Shown piece by piece: positions 1-8,085 of a DNA stretch of 64,000 nt. Made by a program: the position numbers and the translations under genes. Origin of the DNA: Pirellulales bacterium. GTDB lineage: Bacteria; Planctomycetota; Planctomycetia; Pirellulales; JACPPG01. The notes beneath the pieces were generated by a model, which was not told the DNA's origin, made no database searches, and saw nothing but the letters and a program-made list of their open reading frames with translations. Numbering within the stretch: position 1 is the first letter of the stretch; every line of letters starts with the position of its first letter. The stretch covers positions 1-64,000 of the forward strand of contig DASZWQ010000167.1 of the NCBI GenBank assembly GCA_035546535.1, given 5' to 3'.

Positions 1-183
1 ATTCTCAGTAAACTCGCAAAGCGAATTCGACTTCGGTCGGACCAAAAGACAAGCCCGAAGCGCGAGCGAGGAGTCCATTCGTGGGTCGATCCCTCGCTGG
101 CGCTTCGGGCTGGTGTGTTTGTAGGGTGCCCAGTGGGCACCAGCATCGAGTGTGGTCTTGGTGCGCACAGCGCAGCCTACTAC

Positions 184-1308
184 CTACTGGCTGTTGTGCT
201 TCGGCAGGAAGTAGCACAACAGCACGCCGCCGAAGTACAGGAACGTCAGCGGCAGCGCCATGAAGAGGATGCTGTACGGATCAGCGGGCGTGAGGATGGC
301 CGAGATGATGAAGATCACCAGCACCGCCACGCGCCACTTCTCCATGTACGTGCGGATGTTGAAGATGCCGATCCGCTCGAGAAACAGCATCACCAGCGGC
401 AATTGAAAGCTGATGCCGAAGCCGAGCGGCAACAGCAGCACGAAGCCCAGCCATTCGCTGATTCGCGGATCGGGGTCGACGCCCAAGCTGCTGTTGAACG
501 TCAACAAGAAGCCGAGCACCGGCTTGAACACGAACAGATAAGCCGTCGCCGCGCCCAGCAGGAACAAGCCCAGGCTGAACGGCAAGAACAAGTGGACGTA
601 CTTCTTTTCGTGCGGATACAAACCAGACGCAACAAAGTTCCAGATCTGATAAAAGACCCACGGGCTGGAAAGGATCGTGCCAACGACAAGGCACGCCTTC
701 AGCCAGATCGTGAACATTTCGGGAAAGCTGAAGCTCTTGGCGTGTACCCGATCGTCTTCGGCACCGGGATGGAACATCAGCACGGGCGCTAAGCCGGCCG
801 AGATCAGGGGTTCGGCCGCTTCGGCCTGTTTGTCTTGCACAGCCGGCGGGCTCGTCGCCGTGGCCAAGGTTTCGGCGGGTTGGCTTTCTGGTTTCCGCTC
901 GGCCTCGGCCGGCATCGGCAGTTTGCCGATCCACTGCGGGTTCAGCCGCGTGGCCTCCTGCCAGGCCTGGCGCGGATCGACATACATGATCTCGAACAGC
1001 ATCCGATCATGGTTGACCAGCTGCACGATCTGCTCGTGCGTATAGGGAACGGGCAGGTTTTTTGATTGTCGTTCGGCGACCCACTCGTCGTACTTTTTGA
1101 TCGAATTGCCGGCGTAGTACGTCTCCAACGCGCTTTCGAGCGGCCCCAGGATGATGCTGACCATCCAACTGCCAACGAACAGGCCCACGACGCATCCGGC
1201 GATCAGGCCCAACAGCGCCTTGAACAGCGCCACGCGCAACTCTTCGAGGTGTTCCCCGAAGGTCATCGTGGTATCTTGGAACAGGTCTTCGTTCGGTTTG
1301 GGCGTCAT
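184..1308 (-). CDS. tatC: Twin-arginine translocase subunit TatC with enlarged first loop
   Basis: TatC is the polytopic inner-membrane receptor that recognises the twin-arginine signal of folded exported proteins. The N-terminus has the family motif MTFGEHLEELR at about residue 15, followed by TM1. Later come SFPEMFTIWLKA, the FYQIWNFVASGLYPHEKK stretch and several further hydrophobic segments, all typical of TatC. At 374 residues it is about 120 longer than the E. coli type. The extra length is a hydrophilic insert between TM1 and TM2, roughly residues 65-190, containing a Pro/Ala/Glu-rich part. The start chosen keeps the conserved N-terminal motif. It is transcribed divergently from the isomerase gene at 1535. 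DUF1501 proteins in this window carry Tat signals and are plausible clients. Identity is firm; the role of the insert is unknown. Confidence 0.95.
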   Translation of the reverse strand: MTPKPNEDLFQDTTMTFGEHLEELRVALFKALLGLIAGCVVGLFVGSWMVSIILGPLESALETYYAGNSIKKYDEWVAERQSKNLPVPYTHEQIVQLVNHDRMLFEIMYVDPRQAWQEATRLNPQWIGKLPMPAEAERKPESQPAETLATATSPPAVQDKQAEAAEPLISAGLAPVLMFHPGAEDDRVHAKSFSFPEMFTIWLKACLVVGTILSSPWVFYQIWNFVASGLYPHEKKYVHLFLPFSLGLFLLGAATAYLFVFKPVLGFLLTFNSSLGVDPDPRISEWLGFVLLLPLGFGISFQLPLVMLFLERIGIFNIRTYMEKWRVAVLVIFIISAILTPADPYSILFMALPLTFLYFGGVLLCYFLPKHNSQ

Positions 1309-1534
1309 CGGCCAGCAAGGATACGCGATATAATCGGCAAAGAGGACTCGCGCGGCGAGCGGTCTATTCTACGTCTTGCGCCACGAAGCGCGGAAGAATC
1401 CAGCGGGCGCGACCGGGCGGGAATCGATCGGCAGGACCGAACGGATCGATCATAACACCCGTGGCGGCGCGGGGCAACTTGGCCGCCCGTCACGCCCTTC
1501 CGGCGGAAAGCATTCGCGCTCACAATAGTTCGCC

Positions 1535-2506
1535 ATGACGCCTCTCTATCCTCTCCGCTTTCACCCGCTCTTGCGTCACTACATGTGGGGCGGCGAAAAG
1601 CTGCGCACCCTGCTGGGCAAATCATTCGATGATCACGCGACGTGCGCCGAGAGCTGGGAAATCTGTGATCGCGGGGCGGATCAAAGTGTCGTCGCAGCCG
1701 GGCCGCTGGCAGGCACGACGCTCGGCGAGCTCGTCATCACGCGCGGCGCCGAACTGCTGGGAAGGCACGCGCCACAGCCTCGATTTCCGCTCTTGTTCAA
1801 GTTTCTCGACGCCCGGTTGAAGCTGTCGGTGCAGGTGCATCCCGATGACGAACGGGCCAGCCAGCTAACGCCGCCCGACCTGGGCAAGACCGAAGCATGG
1901 GTCGTCATGGATGCCGAGCCCGACGGCCTGATCTACGCTGGCTTGAAGCGAGGGTTCGATCGCGCGGCACTCGCGCGCGAGATCGCCCGCGGCACTTGCG
2001 AGCTATGCCTGCACAGCTTTGTACCGCGCGCTGGCGACTGCATCTTTCTACCCGCGGGCGTCGTGCATGCGCTCGGCGGTGGCTTGCTCGTGGCCGAGAT
2101 TCAGCAATCGAGCGATACCACCTGGCGCCTGTTCGATTGGAATCGCCTCGGTCCGGATGGCCGGCCCCGCGCACTGCACATTGCCGAAGCGCTCGACGCG
2201 ATCGATTATGCGGCCGGCCCGGTATCACCTGTGCATCCGGCCGCCACGGAGAAGTCGGCGGTCGAGCGGCTCGTCGAATGCGATCCGTTCGTGCTCGATC
2301 GGTGGCGTTTGTCAGAACGGTACGAGCTACGTGACGATGATCGTTGCCATATTCTGGCGGTCGTCGAGGGCGCGGTTGAAGTCTCCGACGACGCCGCGCA
2401 GGTGCCACTAAAACTTGGCGAGACCATGTTACTGCCCGCCCGCCGCGCTGCGACTTCAATGATTCCAAGACCCAGCGCGATTGTTCTGGACGCCTTCTTG
2501 CCGTAG
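1535..2506 (+). CDS. manA: Mannose-6-phosphate isomerase, class I (short type)
   Basis: This enzyme interconverts mannose-6-phosphate and fructose-6-phosphate, linking glycolysis to GDP-mannose and glycan synthesis in the cytosol. The cupin-type zinc site is visible: QVHPDD at residues 100-105, the glutamate in GKTEAW at about 120, and the histidine in VVHALGGG at about 178. The active-site region DTTWRLFDWNR follows. Its length of 323 residues matches the short bacterial class I isomerases such as Bacillus ManA rather than the longer enterobacterial form. A C-terminal cupin-like portion is present. No clear ribosome binding site precedes the ATG, but the start gives the usual N-terminus (PLRFHPLLRHYMWGG). 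It stands alone, divergent from tatC. Confidence 0.93.
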   Translation: MTPLYPLRFHPLLRHYMWGGEKLRTLLGKSFDDHATCAESWEICDRGADQSVVAAGPLAGTTLGELVITRGAELLGRHAPQPRFPLLFKFLDARLKLSVQVHPDDERASQLTPPDLGKTEAWVVMDAEPDGLIYAGLKRGFDRAALAREIARGTCELCLHSFVPRAGDCIFLPAGVVHALGGGLLVAEIQQSSDTTWRLFDWNRLGPDGRPRALHIAEALDAIDYAAGPVSPVHPAATEKSAVERLVECDPFVLDRWRLSERYELRDDDRCHILAVVEGAVEVSDDAAQVPLKLGETMLLPARRAATSMIPRPSAIVLDAFLP

Positions 2507-2736
2507 TTTCCTCGCCGGCTGGATATACCGGTAAATCGCCGCGCCGCAACTTCAAGCCGCGCTCTGCGCAACGACGATGCTGACCTTAGACCAATGACTT
2601 TAGTCCGAGGCGACCGGATTTCGCTCGGGTAACAGCAGCACGAGCGTGGGGCGATACGGAAACGCTTGATTGCTTGCACAGGCAGGGCTCGTTGGCGCCA
2701 CGGTGGGCTCCCGACGGCGGAAGGGGGAAAACCTTG

Positions 2737-3276
2737 ATGCGTGGGAAATGCTTGACCGTGGCAGTGATTTTGATGATGGCGGTGGCCTTTGCGGCCGTGT
2801 GGGCAGGGGAAGCGCGGGCGGCTGGCGGCATCGCGCTGCCACGTCTCTTCAACCCTCCTCCACCGCGCGCCCAAGTGGCCGACGCGCAGGTGTGGGATCC
2901 TTACGTGCTTCCCGAGACAAGTGTTGGTCCGCCCGATCGCGCCGCCAACGTGCGGCCGCGCGATTTTCTGTATCCGCCTCCCGAGGCTACGCGAGTGCGC
3001 GTCTGGTACGGCGCACCGGGCACCTTCCCGCGGCCTCAACCACAGTTGCATTCGTGGGCGCCGGTGGACTATCCGAATATCAGGAAGCGGTTCATCTCCT
3101 CGCGACGCACCGCGCCGGCCGGCGTACCCGTCGAGCAAGGACCAGCGCTGGAAACACCGCCCGAGGGCGATGATTCCAAGACGAATGACGCCGAAGCCGT
3201 GCCGGCGCGGCCGGTCAAGCAGTCGGTGTTGCGTGCTCCTCGTCCACCTGGCGGGACAAACGCGCCGGACTTTTGA
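2737..3276 (+). CDS. Small secreted proline-rich protein of unknown function
   Basis: I do not recognise a family. The ATG at 2737 is preferred over one at 2674 because a purine-rich AGGGGG lies about ten bases upstream and because it puts a clean signal peptide at the N-terminus: MRGKCLT, a hydrophobic core, and a likely cleavage after AEARA. The mature part is rich in Pro and Arg, with short motifs such as WDPYVLP, RPRDFLYPPP and SWAPVDYP, and no membrane segment. The motif RPRDFLYPPP is nearly repeated as RPRDYLLPPP in the convergent lipoprotein gene at 3396-3683, so the two proteins may be related. Function is unknown; export is inferred. Confidence 0.7.
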   Translation: MRGKCLTVAVILMMAVAFAAVWAGEARAAGGIALPRLFNPPPPRAQVADAQVWDPYVLPETSVGPPDRAANVRPRDFLYPPPEATRVRVWYGAPGTFPRPQPQLHSWAPVDYPNIRKRFISSRRTAPAGVPVEQGPALETPPEGDDSKTNDAEAVPARPVKQSVLRAPRPPGGTNAPDF

Positions 3277-3303
3277 GCCCACTTCAGCGACCACGACATC
3301 ATG

Positions 3304-3364
3304 AAACGGGAGAAGGCGGCTCGTCGCGCGGTTTAAAGCGCGGGGCTGGCACCTCCCGTTTTCG
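3304..3364. terminator. Hairpin between convergent genes, possible bidirectional terminator
   Basis: A nine-base perfect arm, AAACGGGAG at 3304-3312, pairs with CTCCCGTTT at 3353-3361. A smaller nested arm (CGCGC/GCGCG) lies in the loop. The outer arm runs into a short T-rich stretch on the plus strand, and the mirrored A-run serves the minus strand. Its position between two convergent genes fits a shared terminator. The loop is long, so confidence is moderate. Confidence 0.45.
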
Positions 3365-3395
3365 TTTGCTGAACTTGCAAGTCACCGCGGCGCTA

Positions 3396-3683
3396 CTACG
3401 GTCCGCTCGCCTGCCAGCGATCGGGTGTGTATCCGGCGCCGGTCTTGATATCGATCGAGCGGATGGTCGGATCCGTTTGCGGCGGCGGTAATAGGTAATC
3501 GCGTGGCCGGGCGCTGCCGTCGTCGTGTGCCGTATACGGATCGGGATAGGGATCGAAGCGCTGGGCGCGCGTGCGCTGTTGACGCGCGGTACCGGGCGCG
3601 AACCAATCGGGGCCGGCGACATCGGAGCAGCCTACGGCCGTGGCCAGCGCTAGCGCAATCAGGGCGGCGGCGATGCGTCGCAA
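3396..3683 (-). CDS. Small lipoprotein with RPRDYLLPPP motif
   Basis: This 95-residue protein starts with a lipoprotein signal: MRRIAAALIALALATAVGC, with the lipobox cysteine at residue 19, so it is probably lipid-anchored at the cell envelope. The remainder is hydrophilic and Pro/Asp/Arg-rich (FDPYPDPYTAHDD, RPRDYLLPPP, GYTPDRW). The RPRD-aromatic/Leu-L-x-PPP motif is shared with the convergent secreted protein at 2737-3276, which suggests a small local paralogous family. No function can be assigned. The coding call rests on the clean signal peptide and the shared motif. Confidence 0.68.
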   Translation of the reverse strand: MRRIAAALIALALATAVGCSDVAGPDWFAPGTARQQRTRAQRFDPYPDPYTAHDDGSARPRDYLLPPPQTDPTIRSIDIKTGAGYTPDRWQASGP

Positions 3684-3878
3684 ATCGAGCCTCGCAATGG
3701 TGTGACGGGACGCAGATTGTACGCACGCGGCGGCTTTTGGGAAAAGAGGAAATGCCGCCTGCTAGCGGTGCGCAAGCGGATTGTTGAGCCCCACGAGAGC
3801 GTCCGTGGAATACCGGGCCGTGCCGACTTTGCTAGCATGAAGGGTGTCGCAATGCTGCTTTCGTCAGGAGACAAGTCC

Positions 3879-4316
3879 ATGATTACTCGCGCCCCTTACG
3901 TCCAAATCAATCGGCCGGCCTATGATGCGCTGGCCGCGGTCGGAAAGCACTTCACGAGCATCAGCCCGAAGTTGCGAGCACTCGTCGAGCTGCGCGTCTC
4001 GCAGATCAATGGTTGCGTGTACTGCGTCGATTTGCACTCGCGGCAGGCGCGCGAGCACGGTGAAACTCAGCAGCGGCTCGACTGCTTGCCCGCCTGGTAT
4101 GAATGCCCCTTCTTTGACGACGCGGAGTGCGCGGCGCTTGCCTGGGCCGAGTCGCTAACGAATATTTCCGCGACGCACGCCCCCGATAACGTCTACGAGG
4201 CCCTGACCGATCATTTCAACGAGCAGCAGATCGTCGATCTGAGCCTGATCGTGGCCACGATGAATGCCTGGAACCGGCTGGCGATCGGCCATCGATCGAT
4301 GCCCCCTAAACACTAG
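3879..4316 (+). CDS. Carboxymuconolactone decarboxylase/AhpD-like protein
   Basis: This 145-residue protein belongs to the CMD/AhpD-like superfamily of small all-helical proteins, many of which are disulfide-dependent peroxidase partners. The signature ELRVSQINGCVYCVDLHS contains the redox CxxC pair (C46 and C49) and the downstream histidine at residue 53. The ATG at 3879 is chosen because AGGAG sits at 3866-3870, eight bases upstream; in-frame starts further upstream would add an unrelated leader. The C-terminal half (DLSLIVATMNAWNRLAIGHR) is also typical of the family. It has no obvious operon partner. A peroxidase or peroxide-stress role is inferred from the family only. Confidence 0.85.
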   Translation: MITRAPYVQINRPAYDALAAVGKHFTSISPKLRALVELRVSQINGCVYCVDLHSRQAREHGETQQRLDCLPAWYECPFFDDAECAALAWAESLTNISATHAPDNVYEALTDHFNEQQIVDLSLIVATMNAWNRLAIGHRSMPPKH

Positions 4317-4487
4317 GGAAAACCGAGGCCGCATAGCGACCTCCTGCCGGAATCGACGGGCATGGAGTATGCTAGACAGTCCCGCGTCGACAGCAGAGTA
4401 ACCTTTCGGACACTGTGCCAGGGTTGGGGCGCGGTCCATACCACCGACAAGCTGCGTTGATGCGCGGGAAAGTACCTGGTTAAGAAG

Positions 4488-5636
4488 ATGAAACGTACAC
4501 GCGGCGCCTACAAATCGGGACTTCCCTCGCGGCCGCGGCCGGCCGAGAGCGCTGCGGACGGCGACGCCGGTGCACAGGCCGAGCGTTTGCAAAAGGTCAT
4601 GGCCCGGGCCGGCGTCGGCAGTCGACGGCAGTGCGAAGAATTGATCGCCGCCGGCCGTGTACAGATCGACGGTCGTGCCGTGACCGAGTTGGGGACAAAG
4701 GTCGCGCGGGGCCAGCAAGTCGTGGTGGACGGCACGCCGCTTGGTAACGTGCGGTTGGTGCATTACGTCGTTAACAAGCCGGTCGGCGTCGTCTCGACGA
4801 ACTTCGACCCTTCGGGCCGGCCGCGTGTCATTGACCTGTTGCCGCAAATCAACGAGCGGCTGTTCGCCGTCGGCCGGCTCGATATGTCGAGCGAGGGGCT
4901 GATCCTCGTCACCAATGACGGCGAACTGGCCAATCGCCTGGCGCATCCGCGCTACGGCGTGGAAAAGACGTATCTTGTGCAAGTTGCAGGCACGCCCGAT
5001 CGCGAAGTGATCGCGACACTGCGGCGGGGCGTTCACCTGGCCGAAGGGCTGGCGCGGGCCACGCAAGTACGCGTAAAGAAAACGCTGACGCACAGCTCGC
5101 TTTTGGAAATTGTCTTGAGCGAGGGGAAGAATCGCGAGATTCGCCGCATCCTGGCCAAAGTGGGCCACAAGGTGCTGCGACTCAAGCGCATCGCCATCGG
5201 ACCGGTGCGATTGGCGCAGTTGCCCTCGGGTGAATTCCGGCCGCTCACGCCCGAGGAATTGAAAGAGCTGCGCGGGCATCGGCCCTGTAAGCCAGCGGCG
5301 CGCAAACGTGCGGTCGCCAACGCCCGGCCGCATTTGCGGCCCACCGGCGTTCGAGCGAACGCGATGCCGGCGCCGTCGAAACAACCAGCGAAGACGATGA
5401 AACCCGGTACCGGCACGATCATCCTTCCCGACGAAGAGCGCGAGGCGAAGGGCTTCGCAAGGCGCGAAGAGCGCGCGCGCCGAGAAACCCCCGGCAGCGG
5501 AGCGGGGCGGACGCCGCGCACGACTGTCAAAGTGCGCGGGCGTGCCGCTGACGCTGGCCCGTCCGGTCCGGCGACGCGACACAAAAAGCCAGGCGGCTCG
5601 AAATTCCGACGCAAGCACAAAGGGCGACGCGGCTAA
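4488..5636 (+). CDS. rluB: RluB/RsuA-type pseudouridine synthase with long basic tail
   Basis: This enzyme isomerises a uridine in rRNA to pseudouridine; family members modify 23S (RluB) or 16S (RsuA). An S4 RNA-binding domain spans about residues 32-80 (RLQKVMARAGVGSRRQCEEL). The catalytic domain has the motif AVGRLDMSSEGLILVTNDG with the catalytic aspartate at about residue 132, and the conserved EKTYLVQV and GKNREIRR motifs. From about residue 265 to 382 there is an unusually long Lys/Arg/Pro-rich, probably disordered tail that may bind RNA. The stop codon overlaps the next start by one base (TAATG), so it is translationally coupled to the flavoprotein gene. The exact rRNA target is uncertain. 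Confidence 0.9.
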   Translation: MKRTRGAYKSGLPSRPRPAESAADGDAGAQAERLQKVMARAGVGSRRQCEELIAAGRVQIDGRAVTELGTKVARGQQVVVDGTPLGNVRLVHYVVNKPVGVVSTNFDPSGRPRVIDLLPQINERLFAVGRLDMSSEGLILVTNDGELANRLAHPRYGVEKTYLVQVAGTPDREVIATLRRGVHLAEGLARATQVRVKKTLTHSSLLEIVLSEGKNREIRRILAKVGHKVLRLKRIAIGPVRLAQLPSGEFRPLTPEELKELRGHRPCKPAARKRAVANARPHLRPTGVRANAMPAPSKQPAKTMKPGTGTIILPDEEREAKGFARREERARRETPGSGAGRTPRTTVKVRGRAADAGPSGPATRHKKPGGSKFRRKHKGRRG

Positions 5637-6505
5637 TGGGCCTCACGGATGCGACCTGCTTTGCCGACCGGGCACGCTACAGAACCGTCGTCGTGCGCGA
5701 GAACGTGAAAATCGCCCGCGACACGTACCGCGTCCGCTTCGACTGTCCCGAAATTGCTCAGCAAATCGTGCCGGGGCAGTTTCTGATGATGCGGCTTTCG
5801 GAGTGCAATGATCCGCTGCTGGGCCGGCCGCTGGCCTTCTATGACGTGGTGGTCGATCAGAAGGGCATACCCGTCGGCCTCGACGTCGTCTACCTGGTGG
5901 TGGGCAAGTTTACCTCCCGGCTGGCGCGAGCCTCGGCCGGGCAACAAATCGACGTGTGGGGACCGCTAGGGAATGGTTTCACGCCGCGGCCAGCCGGGCA
6001 CTTGGTCATGGTCGCGGGCGGAATCGGCCAGACCCCCTTTCTGGCGCTGGCGCGCGAGTACCTGGGGACGTACGTTTTCGGCGATCCGCCGCGTGCTGCC
6101 CAGCGGGCTGAGCGCGTCACCCTCTGCTACGGCGCTCGCAGCCAGGAGTATCTGGCCGGCCTCGAAGATTTCACCGCGGCTGGCGTGCGCGTGCTGACGA
6201 GCACCGACGACGGATCGGCCGGCCGGCACGGCCTGGTGACCGACGTGCTGCGCGAGGTGATCGCTGCAGCGCCCCGGCCAAGTCATATCGTCTGCTGCGG
6301 GCCCGAGCCGATGATGCACGCCGTGGCCGAAATCGCCAAAAGCGCGCAGATCTCTTGCGAGGTCTCGCTCGAGTCGCCGATGGCATGCGGAATCGGCATC
6401 TGCTTCAGCTGCGTGGCCAAGGTGCGCGACGCGAGCGGAGGCTGGGACTACCGGCGCACCTGCGTCGAGGGTCCCGTCTTCGATGCGGCCACGATCGAGT
6501 TCTAA
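5636..6505 (+). CDS. pyrK: Dihydroorotate dehydrogenase electron transfer subunit-like FAD/[2Fe-2S] protein
   Basis: PyrK passes electrons from dihydroorotate dehydrogenase B (PyrD) to NAD+ in pyrimidine synthesis, using FAD and a [2Fe-2S] cluster. Visible here are the FAD-binding GRPLAFYD motif, the ferredoxin-reductase NAD-binding GGIGQTPFLALA and CGPEPMMHA motifs, and a C-terminal cysteine set, MACGIGICFSC followed by RRTCVEGPVF, as expected for the PyrK cluster. The length of 289 residues is a little above the usual 250-260. No pyrD lies beside it; instead it is coupled by a one-base overlap to a pseudouridine synthase. A generic ferredoxin-NADP reductase role cannot be fully excluded. 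Confidence 0.88.
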   Translation: MGLTDATCFADRARYRTVVVRENVKIARDTYRVRFDCPEIAQQIVPGQFLMMRLSECNDPLLGRPLAFYDVVVDQKGIPVGLDVVYLVVGKFTSRLARASAGQQIDVWGPLGNGFTPRPAGHLVMVAGGIGQTPFLALAREYLGTYVFGDPPRAAQRAERVTLCYGARSQEYLAGLEDFTAAGVRVLTSTDDGSAGRHGLVTDVLREVIAAAPRPSHIVCCGPEPMMHAVAEIAKSAQISCEVSLESPMACGIGICFSCVAKVRDASGGWDYRRTCVEGPVFDAATIEF

Positions 6506-6631
6506 ATAGTTCTCGAATTGTCAGTGGACGGATGCCGCCTCTTTTGGTTGGATGCCTTGGCGTCTTCGCCATAAAATCTGCCCGGATTTTCGTTCCGGCG
6601 CGTTCCCGCCAGGCACTAATAGGGGTGGAGT

Positions 6632-7975
6632 ATGTCAGAAACGGCTTTATCGACCGATCGGGTGCTGATTTCGCCCACGGACGACGAACTGCTGGCGCGG
6701 TTTGTCGCTTCGCGAGACGAGGAGTCGTTCCGCGCGCTGGTCGCTCGGCATGCTCCTTTGGTGTGGCGCGTGTGCAGGCAGGTTAGCCGGCAGCGGGCCG
6801 ATGCCGAAGATGCGTTCCAAGCGACGTTTATTGCCCTGGCCCAGCGCGCCGCGAGTATTCGGCAACGAGCGTCGGTAAGTGGCTGGCTTTATGCAATCGC
6901 CCAGCGCACGAGTTGGCGGCTGCGCGTGGAGGCACAAAGACTTCGCGAGCACCCCATTGTGCCCGAGGTTTCGCAAACCAATCAATCACTGTCCGGGGAA
7001 GAGGCCCTGGCGTTGCATGCCGAATTGGGGGCTTTGCCGCGAAAATATCGCGACCCGCTTGTGATGCGCTACCTGCAGGGAGAGTCGCTCGAGCAGATCG
7101 CGGCAACACTTGAGGTCAGCCCGCTGGTGGTGAAGGGACGGCTGCAGCGCGGCAAGCGCGAGCTGCGGGCGCGATTGGCATTGCGTGGCGTCACGGGGCT
7201 GTCGCTGGCAGCACTGGTCGCGCGAACCAATAGCTTGGCCGCTGAGGCTGTTCCTCAAACCGCCGGAATTGTCGAGCGAGCGAGCCAGATCGTACCAGGT
7301 GTTTCAGAATCAGCGGTGCCGGCCGGCAGGTTGGCTCGGCGCGCTGCCACCGCTGGTGGAAAGGAGCTAACGATGATCATCCGCGTTATCGAAGCGCTTA
7401 CCTTGGCGGGCGCGGCAGCCGTCCTGGGGCTGGCGGTACCTCAGCGCGAGGCGGCAACCAATCAGCAATCCGCCGCTGCGCCACCGGCCGTGCTGACGGC
7501 CTTCGCGCCAGGCCCGCAAACCCTCTCGTATGGCGATGGTACGCCCGACGGCAAAAAGAGCATCGCGGGCACGGGGGAAATGATTCGCTTTACGGCGCCT
7601 GCGGACAAGAACTCGTTGACCGGGATCGCCGTGCACGGCGCCCGATATGGCTATCCACAGCCGCCGAACGAGGATATCAAGATCTATGTCCTGGCCGAGG
7701 ACGGTAAGAAGGTGTTGCGCAGTGAGAAGGTTCCCTACGCACGTTTCGAGCGGGGGGAATCACGTTGGACCGAGCTCAAATTCGGGCAGCCGGTCGAGGT
7801 GCCGAAGTCATTCTGGATCGTCGCCGACTTCGACGCGGCGCAAACCAAGGGGGTCTACGTCAGCTACGACACCAGCACCGGCGGCCAGCACTCGCGCACC
7901 GGGCTGCCGGGCCAAGAGCCCAAAGCTATCGCCTTCGGCGGCGATTGGATGATCCGCGCCTACCTCGCCGAATGA
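6632..7975 (+). CDS. ECF sigma factor fused to a transmembrane segment and extracytoplasmic domain
   Basis: Residues about 15-90 form an ECF sigma region 2 (DEESFRALVARHAPLVWRV, DAEDAFQATFIALAQRA), and about 120-185 form region 4 (LPRKYRDPLVMRYLQGESLEQIA). A single hydrophobic segment follows at about 246-270, then a roughly 170-residue beta-rich domain (ADKNSLTGIAVHGARYGYP, FWIVADFDAAQTKGVYVSYD) that would lie outside the membrane. Fused, membrane-tethered ECF factors are known from planctomycetes. The tail probably acts as a sensor in place of a separate anti-sigma factor, but this is inference. AGGGG lies upstream of the ATG. No anti-sigma gene is adjacent. Target promoters are unknown. 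Confidence 0.88.
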   Translation: MSETALSTDRVLISPTDDELLARFVASRDEESFRALVARHAPLVWRVCRQVSRQRADAEDAFQATFIALAQRAASIRQRASVSGWLYAIAQRTSWRLRVEAQRLREHPIVPEVSQTNQSLSGEEALALHAELGALPRKYRDPLVMRYLQGESLEQIAATLEVSPLVVKGRLQRGKRELRARLALRGVTGLSLAALVARTNSLAAEAVPQTAGIVERASQIVPGVSESAVPAGRLARRAATAGGKELTMIIRVIEALTLAGAAAVLGLAVPQREAATNQQSAAAPPAVLTAFAPGPQTLSYGDGTPDGKKSIAGTGEMIRFTAPADKNSLTGIAVHGARYGYPQPPNEDIKIYVLAEDGKKVLRSEKVPYARFERGESRWTELKFGQPVEVPKSFWIVADFDAAQTKGVYVSYDTSTGGQHSRTGLPGQEPKAIAFGGDWMIRAYLAE

Positions 7976-8085
7976 GGATGCTCTTGCGTGACGCCGAAGG
8001 GCCGCGCGTACGATGCCACGTGGAACGGGTTCTAAATCGGAACGGCATGGACGGGATTCTCTCGTTGCGCAGACGGGCGCGACTC

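Noticed and set aside
115-792. Plus-strand frame rich in Gln, Glu and Arg opposite tatC
   Set aside because: Composition is that of an antisense shadow; TatC on the other strand is unambiguous.
1321-1340. TATAAT-like box between tatC and manA
   Set aside because: No -35 hexamer at acceptable spacing on either strand, so it was not listed as a promoter.
4155-5618. Minus-strand frame of about 487 codons opposite the pseudouridine synthase
   Set aside because: Antisense shadow in GC-rich DNA; the opposite strand has a complete family match.
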